Positions 40,058 through 49,720 are shown, numbered from the stretch's first letter. The stretch: 64,000 bases of DNA from Luteimonas cucumeris (GCF_007830035.1 NZ_VLKN01000004.1:248001-312000), one strand, 5' to 3'. Made by a program: numbers and translations. Notes: generated by a model from the sequence alone, not told the origin.

Positions 40058-40542
40058 AACTGCAGGTCGAGTAGGTCCTCGCCCAGATCCGCGTCGCCAA
40101 GGGTCTGGCGGATCTGTGCGTGGTGGGCCTGCTCGCTCCACAACTCGAATTTGTCGCCCATGCCCAGCAGCACGGCCTTCTTGTCGATGCCCACCGCGCT
40201 GCGGTGGCTGGCCGGCACGCTGATGCGGCCATTGCCGTCGGGTTCAACGAAGCTCGCCGCGCCGACCAGCTTCAGCTGCAGGTTGCGGCTGACGCTCTTG
40301 GTGCGCGGCAACGCGTTGACCTGGTCGCGCACACGCTCCCAGACCGGCTGCGGATAGAGATAGAGGCTGCCGGACTCGAACGGGTTGTAGGTGATCACCA
40401 GGCGGTTGCCGCATTCGCGCGCGACCAGGTCCCGGTAACTGGTCGGGATCGCCAGCCGGCCCTTGTCATCGATCGTGATGGCGGTCTCGCCCTGGAACAC
40501 AAACCCGTCCGGTTCTTGCCCGTCTTCGGCGGGCTTCAGCAT
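40054..40542 (-). CDS. mraZ: Transcriptional regulator MraZ
   Basis: This 162-residue protein has two AbrB-like swapped-hairpin domains, each with the DxxGR motif: [16 protein letters not shown] near residue 25 and [16 protein letters not shown] near residue 100. MraZ binds repeats in front of its own gene and represses the dcw operon; such repeats are visible here at 40548-40583. The ATG at 40542 begins [19 protein letters not shown]. It overlaps rsmH by four bases. Confidence 0.96.
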   Translation of the reverse strand: MLKPAEDGQEPDGFVFQGETAITIDDKGRLAIPTSYRDLVARECGNRLVITYNPFESGSLYLYPQPVWERVRDQVNALPRTKSVSRNLQLKLVGAASFVEPDGNGRISVPASHRSAVGIDKKAVLLGMGDKFELWSEQAHHAQIRQTLGDADLGEDLLDLQL

Positions 40543-40547
40543 CGGAA

Positions 40548-40583
40548 AACCACCAATATCCCGGTTTTCCCACGAGATGCCAC
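40548..40583 (-). promoter_or_regulatory. MraZ operator (10-bp spaced GTGG repeats)
   Basis: On the minus strand four G-rich hexamers occur at exactly 10-base spacing: GTGGCA, GTGGGA, CGGGAT and GTGGTT. The first overlaps the proposed -10 box and the last lies just before mraZ. MraZ-binding repeats in E. coli are TGGG-type boxes at 10-bp spacing, so this should be the autorepression site of the dcw operon. Confidence 0.8.
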
Positions 40584-40610
40584 CTTAGGAGCCGCCCACA
40601 GGGTTGTCAA
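40582..40610 (-). promoter_or_regulatory. Sigma-70-type promoter of mraZ/dcw operon
   Basis: On the minus strand a perfect TTGACA (40605-40610) is followed after exactly 17 bases by TAAGGT (40582-40587). The -10 box is a weak match, but the spacing and the MraZ repeats starting at it support the assignment. Transcription would start near 40575. Confidence 0.65.
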
Positions 40611-40935
40611 CAACTTTGCAGGGCTAATTTCGCTAGGCCGGTCAATGACTTGCGCTGAACTTGAGAGACTTGTTCAAGCTTTATCCACAAGCTGCTGTTT
40701 AGTCTCAAATTTTGAGATTGGACCAATCTCAGACTGTTGGAGACCTCTGAACAGTGACCTGGCTCCCGCTCGTGCTGCAGCGCAGCAACCAAGGCTTGAC
40801 CAGCAATTGTTCTGCCGTTGCAACAAGTCGGCAAGAAACACCCTGGCCCGGGCGATGCATGCAACGAAGTATCCGGAACACGCGGTGGCCGCATTCCGCT
40901 TCGCTGGATTCCGAAGTTTCGGTGCAGGGAATAAG
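40611..40935. other. Intergenic region between mraZ promoter and rnpB, with nested palindromes
   Basis: No gene is evident. At 40701-40735 there are two overlapping palindromes, CTCAAA-T-TTTGAG (40704-40716) and GAGATTGG-A-CCAATCTC (40714-40730), sharing a GAG triplet. AGTCT/AGACT ends frame them, so only one could form at a time in RNA. They may be a regulator-binding site upstream of the dcw promoter or part of the rnpB 3' region; no U-tract follows, so a standard terminator is not supported. Confidence 0.5.
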
Positions 40936-41304
40936 GGGCGGAGCCGGCCGATAAGCCGGGTTCTGTCGTGGACAACCATTCCTCTAGGCGCAGCGTCGCC
41001 GCTACGCTCAAGCAACCTACCCGGACCCGACGCGGGCCGCGTCATGGGGTCCCTATTTGGCCTTGCTCCCGGTGGGGTTTGCCGTGCCGGTCCGTTGCCG
41101 GACTCGCGGTGCGCTCTTACCGCACCATTTCACCCTTGCCACGCATTCCGAAGAACCGTTCGGCGGTATCTTTCTGTTGCACTTTCCGTCGGCTCGCGCC
41201 GCCCAGGCGTTACCTGGCACCGTGCCCTGTGGAGCCCGGACTTTCCTCGGCACCCGATCGCCCCGAAAGGCTCAGGATGACGCGGTTGTCTGGCCGGCTC
41301 CGCC
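40936..41304 (-). ncRNA. rnpB: RNase P RNA, bacterial type A
   Basis: This is the catalytic RNA of RNase P, which matures tRNA 5' ends. On the minus strand the 5' end GGCGGAGCCGGCCAGAC pairs with the 3' end GGCCGGCTCCGCC to form P1. The conserved P4 strand GAGGAAAGTCCGGGCTCC lies at 41231-41248, and ACAGAACCCGGCTTATCGG (the universal 3' consensus) lies near 40947-40965. The length of about 369 bases fits. The ends are taken from P1 and may be off by a few bases. rnpB upstream of mraZ and the dcw operon is a known xanthomonad arrangement as far as I recall. Confidence 0.97.
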
Positions 41305-41400
41305 GTGCGTATTGTCGCACGTGCGCTTCTCGATCCGCCGAACGGGTGCGATCGCGCCGTTTACGTTTGCCCGGTCTTAAGCGTTCGTCGGCGAACGGCT

Positions 41401-42624
41401 TTACAGGAGCATCGGCAGCAAACCCATTGCCAGCCCGCCCAGCGCCAGGCCCAGCACCACCATCCAGGACGGCATCTGCCAGCGGATCAACGCGACGATG
41501 CCGAGCACGACCAGTGCCACGTCCATCCACCCATGCACCGCACTGGTCCACACCGGCCGGTACAACGCCGCCAGCAGCAGTCCCACGACCGCGGCGTTGA
41601 TCCCGGCCAGCGCCGCCTGCATGCGGGCGTTGCGACGCAACGCGTCCCAGTACGGCAGCACGCCGATCACGAGCAGGAACGACGGCAGGAAGATCGCCAG
41701 CAGGCACAGCAGACCGCCCCACGCGCCACCGGGACCGGCGGTCATCGCCGCGCCCAGATAAGCGGCGAACGTGAACAACGGACCCGGCACGGCCTGCGCT
41801 GCGCCGTAGCCGGCAAGGAACGCGTCGCCGGAAATCCAGCCGGGTGGCACCACCGCGGCCTGCAGCAGTGGCAGTACGACGTGGCCGCCACCGAACACCA
41901 GCGATCCGGCGCGGTAGAACGCGGAAAAGATCGCCAGCTCCGGTATCGGCCAGAGCTTCGCGGCCAACGGCAACGCGAACAGCAGCAGCAGGAAAGCCGC
42001 CAGCGACAGTGCGCCGAGCCGGCGCGATACGCGCGCCGGCGCCGCGTCGTTCGGCGGCGGCGCCACGTGCCGCAGGAACGCAACGCCGAGAATGCCGCCG
42101 ATGACGATCGCGCCAGTCTGGCCCCATGCATCGGCCCGCAACAGCACGAGCGCCGCCGATGCCAACGCGAGCGCGATCCGCGGCGCGTCCGGGCACAGCG
42201 TGCGCGCCATGCCCCACACCGCCTGCGCGACCACGGCCACGGCGACCAGCAACAAACCATGCACCATGCCGGCCGGCCATTGCGTGCCCCACGCCGATGC
42301 CGCGAGTGCGAACAGGATCATCGCCAGCGCCGAAGGCATCGTGAATCCGCACCACGCCGCGAACGCGCCGCGCAGACCGCCGCGGTCCAGGCCGATCGCC
42401 ATGCCGACCTGGCTGCTCGCCGGGCCCGGCAGGAACTGGCACAACGCGATCAGGTCCGAATAGACGCCTTCCGACAGCCAGCGCCGCCGAACCACGAACT
42501 CCTCGCGGAAATAGCCCAGATGCGCGATCGGCCCGCCAAATGAAGTCAGTCCCAGGCGCAGGAAGACGAGGAAGATCGTCCAGCTGCTGTCGCGAGTGGC
42601 ATCAGTGGCATCGGCGTCAGCCAT
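41401..42624 (-). CDS. chrA: Chromate transporter ChrA family protein
   Basis: This 407-residue inner-membrane protein is made of two homologous halves. Each half starts with the CHR pattern: FLRLGLTSFGGPIAHLGYFREEFV with LCQFLPGPASSQVGM in the first, and FYRAGSLVFGGGHVVLPLLQ with YGAAQAVPGPLFTFAAYLG in the second. About 10-12 helices are visible. Long-chain CHR proteins export chromate, in some species together with sulfate; the actual substrate is not certain. It is convergent with nothing and stands alone between rnpB and rsmI. Confidence 0.9.
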   Translation of the reverse strand: MADADATDATRDSSWTIFLVFLRLGLTSFGGPIAHLGYFREEFVVRRRWLSEGVYSDLIALCQFLPGPASSQVGMAIGLDRGGLRGAFAAWCGFTMPSALAMILFALAASAWGTQWPAGMVHGLLLVAVAVVAQAVWGMARTLCPDAPRIALALASAALVLLRADAWGQTGAIVIGGILGVAFLRHVAPPPNDAAPARVSRRLGALSLAAFLLLLFALPLAAKLWPIPELAIFSAFYRAGSLVFGGGHVVLPLLQAAVVPPGWISGDAFLAGYGAAQAVPGPLFTFAAYLGAAMTAGPGGAWGGLLCLLAIFLPSFLLVIGVLPYWDALRRNARMQAALAGINAAVVGLLLAALYRPVWTSAVHGWMDVALVVLGIVALIRWQMPSWMVVLGLALGGLAMGLLPMLL

Positions 42625-42726
42625 GAGAGCGATTCATCTTGGGGCGTTGTCCGGCGTACATCCTCTGAATCCCGACGCGACGCCTGCCAGATGACAGGCT
42701 TCAAGAGCGGCTGTTCGCGAACCGCA

Positions 42727-43575
42727 TCAACCGCCATACAAGGCCTTGCGCGGCGCGCCGCTCAATTCCGCAGCCAGTTTCGCAGCCGTCGAGGGCGACA
42801 GGTGCTCGCTGAGCTTGGCATACAGGCGTCGACCCTCGATCACTTTGGCATCGGCTTCTTCGCCGGCGCCATGCACCAGCAGCACGAATTCGCCCTTGCG
42901 CTGGTTCACGTCGGCGGCGACGCGCGCACGCAGATCCTCGAGGGTGCCGTCCAGCACGGTTTCGAACAGTTTGGTCAGCTCGCGCGCAAGCGTCGCGCCG
43001 CGCGCCGCGCCTAAAGCAGCAACGGCATCGGCCAGCGTGTCCTCGATGCGATGCGAGGATTCATAGAACACCAGCGTGCGTGTTTCCGCGGACAGTGCCG
43101 CCAGCCGTTCGCGCCGCGCGGCCGCCTTCGCGGGCAGGAAGCCTTCGAACACGAAGCGGTCGCTGGGCAGGCCTGCGACGCTGAGCGCGGCGATCAGCGC
43201 GCTCGGGCCCGGCACCGGGCTGACCTTGATGCCTGCCGCGCGCGCGGCGCGAACCAGCCGGAAGCCGGGATCGCTGACCAGCGGCGTACCGGCATCGGAC
43301 ACCAGCGCCAGTGATTCGCCAGCCAGCATCCTGGCGACCAGGCGTTCGGCGATCTCGTCCTCGTTGTGTTCGTGCAGTGCCTGCAACGGTTTCTCGACGC
43401 CGAAATGCGCCAGCAGCTGGCGGGTATGGCGGGTGTCTTCGGCGCAGATCGCGGCGACGCGGCCGAGCGTTTCCAGCGCGCGCGGACTGAGATCGCCGAG
43501 ATTGCCGATCGGCGTGGCCACTACGTACAGGCTGCCGCAAGTGGACACACCGGTGGGGTTGAGGGGGGCGGACAT
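42727..43575 (-). CDS. rsmI: 16S rRNA (cytidine-1402-2'-O)-methyltransferase RsmI
   Basis: This 282-residue tetrapyrrole-methylase-fold enzyme has the signatures LYVVATPIGNLGDLSPRALE, AEDTRHTRQLLAHF, LVSDAGTPLVSDPGF and VSPVPGPSALIAAL. It modifies the same nucleotide as RsmH (C1402). GGAGAGACG precedes the ATG at 43575. It is divergent from lpoA across 59 bases, the conserved rsmI/lpoA-yraN arrangement. Confidence 0.96.
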   Translation of the reverse strand: MSAPLNPTGVSTCGSLYVVATPIGNLGDLSPRALETLGRVAAICAEDTRHTRQLLAHFGVEKPLQALHEHNEDEIAERLVARMLAGESLALVSDAGTPLVSDPGFRLVRAARAAGIKVSPVPGPSALIAALSVAGLPSDRFVFEGFLPAKAAARRERLAALSAETRTLVFYESSHRIEDTLADAVAALGAARGATLARELTKLFETVLDGTLEDLRARVAADVNQRKGEFVLLVHGAGEEADAKVIEGRRLYAKLSEHLSPSTAAKLAAELSGAPRKALYGG

Positions 43576-43634
43576 CGTCTCTCCAGCGGCTGCGGGTAGA
43601 ATCCTAGCTGTTCTTCCCACCGAGACCCGCACCG

Positions 43635-45041
43635 ATGCGGAATGCGATGACACGGACTGGATCGAAACTGCTGCCGCTGCTGGCGATGTTGCTGCTGTTT
43701 GCCGGCTGCGCCACGGTGCAGGTCAGCGACGTGGGCGGCAAGTCCACCACGTCGAACAATCCCACGATCATCGCGGCCACTGAGCTGGCGCGCGGCTACG
43801 CCATGCTGGATGGCGCGGCCAAGACCCAGCGCGCCGACCAGATCGACCGCATGCTGTCGGGGCTCGACGACGCCACGCTGGCGAGCGAAGCGGCGGCGAT
43901 GCCGGTCGGCGATCCGCTCTACAACTTCGCCGGCCGCGCCCTGCAGCGCCGCGGCCTGCCGCTGCCGCGACCGTTCGACCGCGGCGCGCAATGGGGCTTC
44001 GATGCCAGCCAGCGTCCGCCCGCCGATCGCGATGGCTACCGGCCGCCGCTGAAACTCGCGGTCCTGCTGCCGCTGTCCGGGCAACTGGCCACGGCCGCGG
44101 CGCCGGTGCGCGACGGCCTGCTGGCCGGCTATTACGGCGAACGCCGGCAGCGCCCGGACATCCACTTCTACGACACCGCCGGCACGCCCGGCGGTGCGGT
44201 CGCCGCATACGCCAAGGCAGCCGCGGAAGGCAACGATTTCGTGGTCGGCCCGCTCGGTCGCGACGAAGTCAGCGCATTGTTCAACCAGGGCAGCCTGAGC
44301 GTGCCGATGCTGGCGCTGAACCGCGGCAACGTGGCGCCGCCGCCCGGCAACGCCAGCTTCTCGCTGGCGCCCGAGGACGAGGCGATCTCCGCGGCCGAAC
44401 ACCTGATATCGACCAACGCGCGCCACGTGCTGATATTGACCAGCAACGACGCCAGCATGCGCCGCGCAGCGGACGCGTTCCGCGAGCGTTTCGCCGAGCG
44501 CGGCGGCACCATCACCGACACGCTCACCGTCAGCGAGACCGCCGAAGGATTCACGCCGATCCTGCAGGCCGCCACGGCCAAGCCCGGCGGCGTGGATGCG
44601 CTGTTCCTGGCGATCAAGGGCAGCCAGGCGCGCGCGCTGGCGCCGCAACTGGCGATGGCCGGGCTTGCCGGCAAGCCGCGCGTGGCGACTTCGCAGCTGA
44701 TCTCCGGCACCGGCAAACCGGAAGAGGATGTCGCGCTGGACGGCATCATCTTCCCGAGCGATGCCTGGAGCGTGCGCGGCGCACCGGGCCTGCCGCCGGC
44801 GAGCATGACCGGGCAGTCGCTGCCGACCGCGCGTGGCCCGGCCGCGCGACTGTTCGCCTTCGGTTACGACGCGTGGCTGATCACCGCGTTCCTGGAACGG
44901 CTGGCCACCAGCGCCGAGGGCGACATCCAGGGCGCTACCGGCGAACTGGGCATAGACGGCTTCGGCAACATCGTGCGTACGCCGGCATGGTCGACTTTCA
45001 GCGGCGGCCACGTCGTACCGCTGGCACGCGGTGGCGGTTGA
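43635..45041 (+). CDS. lpoA: Penicillin-binding protein activator LpoA-like lipoprotein
   Basis: This 468-residue protein has a signal peptide ending in the lipobox LLFAGC, with Cys25 as the lipidated residue. The N-terminal part (~residues 30-120) is helical; the C-terminal part from [28 protein letters not shown] is a periplasmic-binding (LeuABP-like) domain, with [14 protein letters not shown] and [16 protein letters not shown]. LpoA activates PBP1a from the outer membrane. The start at 43635 is used; ATG at 43647 is possible. It overlaps yraN by 11 bases. Confidence 0.88.
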   Translation: MRNAMTRTGSKLLPLLAMLLLFAGCATVQVSDVGGKSTTSNNPTIIAATELARGYAMLDGAAKTQRADQIDRMLSGLDDATLASEAAAMPVGDPLYNFAGRALQRRGLPLPRPFDRGAQWGFDASQRPPADRDGYRPPLKLAVLLPLSGQLATAAAPVRDGLLAGYYGERRQRPDIHFYDTAGTPGGAVAAYAKAAAEGNDFVVGPLGRDEVSALFNQGSLSVPMLALNRGNVAPPPGNASFSLAPEDEAISAAEHLISTNARHVLILTSNDASMRRAADAFRERFAERGGTITDTLTVSETAEGFTPILQAATAKPGGVDALFLAIKGSQARALAPQLAMAGLAGKPRVATSQLISGTGKPEEDVALDGIIFPSDAWSVRGAPGLPPASMTGQSLPTARGPAARLFAFGYDAWLITAFLERLATSAEGDIQGATGELGIDGFGNIVRTPAWSTFSGGHVVPLARGGG

Positions 45042-45420
45042 CCGCCGCGCGCGCGGCGCTGCGGTCGAAGCTGCTGCGCGCGCGCACCTGAGAAAAGCCG
45101 GACTGGTCGATGTCGCCGCCAACGCGAACTATCGCGGCGGCGAGCTGGACCTGGTCATGCTGGATCGAAGCGGCCGCGACGGCGGCACGCTGGTGTTCGT
45201 CGAGGTGCGCTACCGTCGCGACCCGCGCTTCGGCGGCGGCGCGGCGTCGGTCGATGCCGGCAAGCGACGCAAGCTGGTGCTTGCCGCGCAGATGTTCCTG
45301 CTGACGCATCGCCAGTACGCCGATGCGCCCTGCCGTTTCGACGTGGTCGAAGCCGACGGCGACCCGGATGCGCCGCGACTGCACTGGCTGCGCGACGCCT
45401 TTCGCGGCGACGACGTGTAG
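45031..45420 (+). CDS. yraN: YraN / UPF0102 family endonuclease-like protein
   Basis: This 129-residue protein has the restriction-endonuclease-like fold. [17 protein letters not shown] is followed by [14 protein letters not shown] and [11 protein letters not shown], giving the acidic D...E-x-R/K active-site pattern. A GTG start at 45031 overlaps the end of lpoA. Its cellular role is unproven in most species. Confidence 0.9.
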   Translation: MAVDRRARGAAVEAAARAHLRKAGLVDVAANANYRGGELDLVMLDRSGRDGGTLVFVEVRYRRDPRFGGGAASVDAGKRRKLVLAAQMFLLTHRQYADAPCRFDVVEADGDPDAPRLHWLRDAFRGDDV

Positions 45421-45472
45421 CCTGCCTTGGGGCCAGGGACGGCACGCGGAACGGCACGCTTACAATCCACCC

Positions 45473-46849
45473 ATGTCCTCCCTGCCCGCATCCCTCGTCG
45501 ACGAACTGTCCGCCCTGCTCGGCGACGGCTGGCTGACCGGCGCAAGCGAACGCGCCGCACACGGCAACGACAACTCGCGCCGCTCGGCGTTGCCCGATGC
45601 CGTGGCTGTGCCCAGCACGCGCGAGCAGGTCGTCGCGATCGTGCGTGCGTGCCGCGCGCATCGCGTGCCGATTGTCGCGCGCGGCGCCGGCACCAGCAGC
45701 ACCGGTGCGGTGCTGCCTACGGCCGGCGGCGTGGTGGTGTCGTTCGATCGCATGAACCGCATCCTCGACATCCGCGCCGGCGATCGCTGCGTGGTCGTCG
45801 AGCCGGGCGTACTGAACGGCGACCTGCAGCGCGCGCTGGCGCCGCATGGTCTGTTCTGGCCGCCGGATCCCGCCAGTGCGGAGTTGTGCACCGTCGGCGG
45901 CAACCTGGCCTGCAATGCCGGTGGCCCGCACACCGTCAAGTACGGCGCCACCCGTGACAACGTGCTCGGCCTGAGCGCCGTCACCGGCAGCGGCGAACTG
46001 ATCCGTTGCGGCAGCGCGACCACCAAGGACGCCACCGGCTACGACCTCACCCACCTGATCGTCGGCAGCGAAGGCACGCTGGCGCTGATCGTCGAAGCCA
46101 CGCTCAAGCTCGCACCATTGCCGCCGCAACGCGCCAGCCTGCGCGCGCTGTACCTCGATGTCGCCAGCGCGGCGGCGGCGGTGTCGCGGATCATGGCGCA
46201 ACCGGTCACGCCGGCGATGCTCGAATTCATGGATGCGGCCTGCATCAGGCTGGCGCGCGACGTCGGCGGTGCCGATATCCCTGACGCCGGTGCGCTGCTG
46301 ATGATCGAGGCCGACGGCGATGCCGCGACCTTGCCGCACGCCGTCGCGGTGCTGGCGCATGCCGCGCGCGGTGCCGGCCTGTTGTCTCTCGATACCGCGC
46401 CGGACGAAATCGCCAGCGAGAAGCTCTGGGCTGCGCGCAAGGCGCTGTCGCCGGCACTGCGCAGCATCGCGCCGGGCAAGATCAACGAGGACGTGGTGGT
46501 GCCGGTCACACGCATCCCCGACCTGGTCGACGGCATCCAGGCGCTGGCGCGCGAGTTCGACCTGCGGATCGTCGCCTTCGGCCATGCCGGCAACGGCAAC
46601 CTGCACGCCAACATCCTGTTCGATCCCGACGACACCAGCCAGGACGCACGCGCGCAGGCCGCGCTGCCGCGGCTGTTCGCGCTGACGCTGGCGCTCGGTG
46701 GCACGCTGTCCGGCGAGCACGGGATCGGCCTCGCCAAGCGCGATTTCATGGTGCATGCCTTCGATCCGGCCACGCTGGCGGCGATGCGCGCGGTCAAGGC
46801 TGCGTTCGATCCGGATGGCGTGTTGAATCCGGGCAAGGTGCTGCCGTAG
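45473..46849 (+). CDS. FAD-binding oxidase, GlcD/D-lactate dehydrogenase family
   Basis: This 458-residue flavoprotein has the PCMH-type FAD domain: VPIVARGAGTSSTG, CVVVEPGVLNGDLQRALAPHG, TVGGNLACNAGGPHTVKYG, LIVGSEGTLALIVEATLKL. The C-terminal catalytic part has FGHAGNGNLHANILF and SGEHGIGLAKRDFM, as in glycolate oxidase GlcD and D-lactate or D-2-hydroxyglutarate dehydrogenases. The substrate cannot be fixed. TTACAAT ends six bases before the ATG and may be a -10 box, giving a leaderless message. Confidence 0.88.
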   Translation: MSSLPASLVDELSALLGDGWLTGASERAAHGNDNSRRSALPDAVAVPSTREQVVAIVRACRAHRVPIVARGAGTSSTGAVLPTAGGVVVSFDRMNRILDIRAGDRCVVVEPGVLNGDLQRALAPHGLFWPPDPASAELCTVGGNLACNAGGPHTVKYGATRDNVLGLSAVTGSGELIRCGSATTKDATGYDLTHLIVGSEGTLALIVEATLKLAPLPPQRASLRALYLDVASAAAAVSRIMAQPVTPAMLEFMDAACIRLARDVGGADIPDAGALLMIEADGDAATLPHAVAVLAHAARGAGLLSLDTAPDEIASEKLWAARKALSPALRSIAPGKINEDVVVPVTRIPDLVDGIQALAREFDLRIVAFGHAGNGNLHANILFDPDDTSQDARAQAALPRLFALTLALGGTLSGEHGIGLAKRDFMVHAFDPATLAAMRAVKAAFDPDGVLNPGKVLP

Positions 46850-46886
46850 CGTGTCAACGTCGCGCGATTCGCGCGGAGGTCGACCG

Positions 46887-47690
46887 ATGTCCATCCGTAT
46901 CGTGCTGCTGTGCTGCCTGCTGTGCTGCATCGGCGTTGCGGACGCGACGCGCCCCACGCAGCGCGTGCTGCTGATCGGCAACAGCCTGATCTATACCCGG
47001 AACGTACCGGGTCTGCTGCGCGCGCTGGCCGCCTCGCAAGCCGAAGGTCCCCTCATCGAAACCGCCACGTTCGTCGCACCGGGCGGCACCCTGGCCGAGC
47101 GCTGGAAGGATGGCGCCGCCGCCGAGGCATTGCGCGCCGGTCGCTGGGATGTCGTCGTGCTGCAGGAACGTGGCGGATTGCTGGCCTGCATGGCCAGCGC
47201 GGAGGAGCGCCCGCAGACGGAATGCCGCGCCAGCCTGCGTGCGCACAGGCAGTTCGCCGAACTGGCGCAATCACGGGGCGCGCGTGTGCTGCTGTTCGGT
47301 ACCTGGGGGCCGGATTCGAACTGGCAGCAGAAGCTGGATCGCGGCCTGGCGGCGACCACCCGCAGTACCGGCGCGGAAGCCATCGAACTGGGCGCGATGC
47401 TGCGCGCGCAGGCCCGGCGCCAGCCCTCGCCACCGATGCTCACCGATGGCGTTCACGCCAGCCTGGAAGGCGCGGTGCTGATCGCGGCGCGGCTGTATCG
47501 CAGCATCACCGGGCGCGCGGTTTCAGCGGCCGACCTGGAACTGGATTTCGCGTTGCTGCCGGCCAATGCGCGAATCCGGCCCGATATGCTGATGGAACAG
47601 CAACCGCAGCTGGCCGGTGACGGCGAGCCGCTGCACGTACCGGCGAATTCGATAGCCGCCCTGCTCGCCGTTGCGAATGCCGCGCCCTAG
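46887..47690 (+). CDS. Secreted SGNH/GDSL-like hydrolase
   Basis: This 267-residue protein has an N-terminal signal peptide (RIVLLCCLLCCIGVADA). Block I is RVLLIGNSLIYTRNVP with the candidate nucleophile Ser, and block V is LTDGVHASLEGAVLIA with the Asp-His pair. The middle (WDVVVLQERGG, VLLFGTWGP) fits an alpha/beta SGNH fold. It could be an esterase or acyl-carbohydrate hydrolase; the substrate is unknown. GCGGAGGTCGACC before the ATG supplies the ribosome site. It follows the FAD oxidase after 37 bases. Confidence 0.75.
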   Translation: MSIRIVLLCCLLCCIGVADATRPTQRVLLIGNSLIYTRNVPGLLRALAASQAEGPLIETATFVAPGGTLAERWKDGAAAEALRAGRWDVVVLQERGGLLACMASAEERPQTECRASLRAHRQFAELAQSRGARVLLFGTWGPDSNWQQKLDRGLAATTRSTGAEAIELGAMLRAQARRQPSPPMLTDGVHASLEGAVLIAARLYRSITGRAVSAADLELDFALLPANARIRPDMLMEQQPQLAGDGEPLHVPANSIAALLAVANAAP

Positions 47691-47710
47691 GTTTTTTCAT
47701 TCCGTTTTTT

Positions 47711-47740
47711 TGTCACCCCGAGCGCAGCGAGGGATGACGC
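47711..47740. repeat. Dispersed repeat, CCCCGAGCGCAGCGAGGGATGA type
   Basis: GTCACCCCGAGCGCAGCGAG followed by GGATGACGC lies after two T-rich runs between the SGNH gene and the convergent thiL. It is related, in inverse orientation, to the elements at 18661 and 57785 and directly to 57741. Confidence 0.65.
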
Positions 47741-47773
47741 AGGCGGGAGACACGAAGTAGCGCGCAGACCGCG

Positions 47774-48718
47774 CTAGAAGTGCACGTAGCCCGAATGCGA
47801 TGGCCGCCATTGTGTGCCGTCATCGAGCAGAGCCCGCACCCCCTTGCCGGCGACGATGCGCCCGATCCGTGTCACGGACGTGTCGCTCGAAGCCGCAGCC
47901 CGTTCGATCATGGCACGTGCCTGCACCGGCGCGCTGAAACACAGTTCATAGTCATCGCCGCCAGTGGCCTGCAGGACGCGCCGCGCCTCTTCGTCGAACA
48001 ACACCCGCAACGCATCGGATGCTGGCAGTCCGGCCAACGCGATTTCCGCGCCGACGCCGCTACGCGCGCACAGATGACCCGCATCGGCCAGGAGCCCGTC
48101 CGACACGTCGATGCAGCTGTGCGCCACACCGGCAAGTGCCAGGGCCAGCGAAACGCGCGGAACCGGTCGATCCAGGCGCGCTTTCAGGGCGACATCGATG
48201 CCGACGCCTTCCCGCCATTGCGCCAGCGCTGCCGCGGCATCGCCGAGCGTGCCGCTGACCCAGAGGTCGTCGCCCGGTGTCGCGCCGTCGCGGCGCAGCG
48301 CCTGTCCGGCATCGACCAGGCCATGCACGGTGACGCAGACCGACAACGGTCCGCGCGTGGTGTCGCCGCCGACCAGGGCAACGCCATGATGCGCGGCCAA
48401 TGCCAGGAATCCGTCGAGGAACGCGTCCAGCCAGGCCAGGTCGGCCTGCGGCAGGGACAGCGACAGGGTGCACCAGGCCGGCTGCGCCGCCATGGCCGCC
48501 AGGTCGGACAGGTTCACCGCCAGCGCTTTCCAGCCGATGTCCTGCGCCGCGGTCCCGGCGGGGAAATGCACGTCGGCATTGAGCGTGTCCATCGCCACCA
48601 CCAGCTGTTTGCCGGCCGGCACCTGCAGCACCGCGGCATCGTCGCCGATGCCGAGGACCACGTCGGAACGCGTGTCCGCGCGGGCCTGGATGCGTTCGAT
48701 GAGTTCGAATTCGGGCAT
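47774..48718 (-). CDS. thiL: Thiamine-monophosphate kinase ThiL
   Basis: This 314-residue enzyme phosphorylates thiamine monophosphate to the diphosphate. The PurM-like fold is shown by VVLGIGDDAAVLQV, DTLNADVHFP, LVGGDTTRGPLSV and CIDVSDGLLADAGHLC, with TGGDDYELCF near the C-terminus. The ATG at 48718 was chosen because FELIERI starts ThiL proteins. It lies at the end of the ribE-ribB-ribH-nusB group, its usual place in proteobacteria. Confidence 0.96.
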   Translation of the reverse strand: MPEFELIERIQARADTRSDVVLGIGDDAAVLQVPAGKQLVVAMDTLNADVHFPAGTAAQDIGWKALAVNLSDLAAMAAQPAWCTLSLSLPQADLAWLDAFLDGFLALAAHHGVALVGGDTTRGPLSVCVTVHGLVDAGQALRRDGATPGDDLWVSGTLGDAAAALAQWREGVGIDVALKARLDRPVPRVSLALALAGVAHSCIDVSDGLLADAGHLCARSGVGAEIALAGLPASDALRVLFDEEARRVLQATGGDDYELCFSAPVQARAMIERAAASSDTSVTRIGRIVAGKGVRALLDDGTQWRPSHSGYVHF

Positions 48719-48794
48719 ACGGGCTTCCTGCAGGCGTCGCCGCGGTAAACGCCACAAGGGCAAGCAGGCCGCCCGCTGCGCGGCGACGACGCCC

Positions 48795-49256
48795 TTACCT
48801 GCGTGCGGCGTTCACTTCCACCGCACGCCATTCGACGGCGGCGTGGTCGAGCACGCCATTGACATACGTGTGGCCGTGTTCGGAACCGAAGCGCTTGGCC
48901 GTTTCCAGCGCCTCGTTGATGATCACCCGGTACGGCACGTCGATGCGATGGCGCATCTCGTAGGCGGCGATGCGCAGCACGGCGCGTTCGATCGGGTCGA
49001 CCTGTTCGATCGCGCGATCCAGGTGCGGCTGCAGGCCCTCGTCCAGTTCGGCCTGGTGGGCGAGCACGCCACGCACCAGGTCCTCGAAATATTCCAGGTC
49101 GGCGACTTCGTGCGCCTGTTCGTGCGCGAATTGCGCGATCACCTGGCGCACGTCGCCGCCGGACATCTGCCACGCGTACACCGCCTGCATCGCACGCCGG
49201 CGCGCGCGCGAACGCGCGACGGGATCGACACCGCTCTTGTGGCGCTGACGGCTCAT
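48795..49256 (-). CDS. nusB: Transcription antitermination factor NusB
   Basis: This 153-residue all-helical protein joins NusE in rRNA antitermination complexes. The RNA-binding Arg-rich start ([22 protein letters not shown]) and later [17 protein letters not shown] and [27 protein letters not shown] are characteristic. The ATG overlaps the ribH stop by four bases. Confidence 0.96.
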   Translation of the reverse strand: MSRQRHKSGVDPVARSRARRRAMQAVYAWQMSGGDVRQVIAQFAHEQAHEVADLEYFEDLVRGVLAHQAELDEGLQPHLDRAIEQVDPIERAVLRIAAYEMRHRIDVPYRVIINEALETAKRFGSEHGHTYVNGVLDHAAVEWRAVEVNAARR

Positions 49257-49720
49257 GGCAGGCGATCCATCAGGTTGGCCATCTCGATCGCGACCAGCGC
49301 GCACTCCTCGCCCTTGTGGCCGTGGCTGCCGCCGGCGCGCGCTTCGGCGTCTTCGGATTCGTCCACCGCCAGCACGCCATTGGCGACCGGCAAGCGGTAG
49401 TCCAGCGATACGCGCATCAATCCCTCGGCGCAGTTGTCGGCGACATGTTCGAAGTGACGCGTGTCGCCACGGATCACGCAGCCGAGCGCGACGATCGCGC
49501 TGTGCCGGCTGGCGGCGGCGAGTCGTGCCGCGGCCACGGGAATCTCCCACGCACCCGGCACGCGCACCACGTCGACCGCGGTCTCCGCCACGCCGTGCTC
49601 GGCAAAGGTCTTGCGCGCGCCAGCGACCAGCGTATCGGTGATGCGCGGATTCCAGCGGCTGGCGATGATCGCGAAGCGTGCGCCTTCCGGTGCGCGCAGG
49701 TCGCCTTCGTGCAGGGTCAT
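49253..49720 (-). CDS. ribH: 6,7-dimethyl-8-ribityllumazine synthase RibH
   Basis: This 155-residue enzyme condenses the RibB product with the ribityl-pyrimidine. [50 protein letters not shown] (active-site His) and [14 protein letters not shown] are family motifs. It stands between ribB and nusB in the FMN-riboswitch group. Confidence 0.96.
   Translation of the reverse strand: MTLHEGDLRAPEGARFAIIASRWNPRITDTLVAGARKTFAEHGVAETAVDVVRVPGAWEIPVAAARLAAASRHSAIVALGCVIRGDTRHFEHVADNCAEGLMRVSLDYRLPVANGVLAVDESEDAEARAGGSHGHKGEECALVAIEMANLMDRLP

Noticed and set aside
41263-41285. Another copy of the dispersed CTCAGGATGA-type repeat
   Set aside because: CCCCGAAAGGCTCAGGATGAC lies inside rnpB and belongs to its conserved structure; the resemblance is coincidental.
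40968-41600. Protein-coding frames over the rnpB region
   Set aside because: The sequence has the conserved RNase P RNA core and paired ends on the minus strand; the frames are chance openings.
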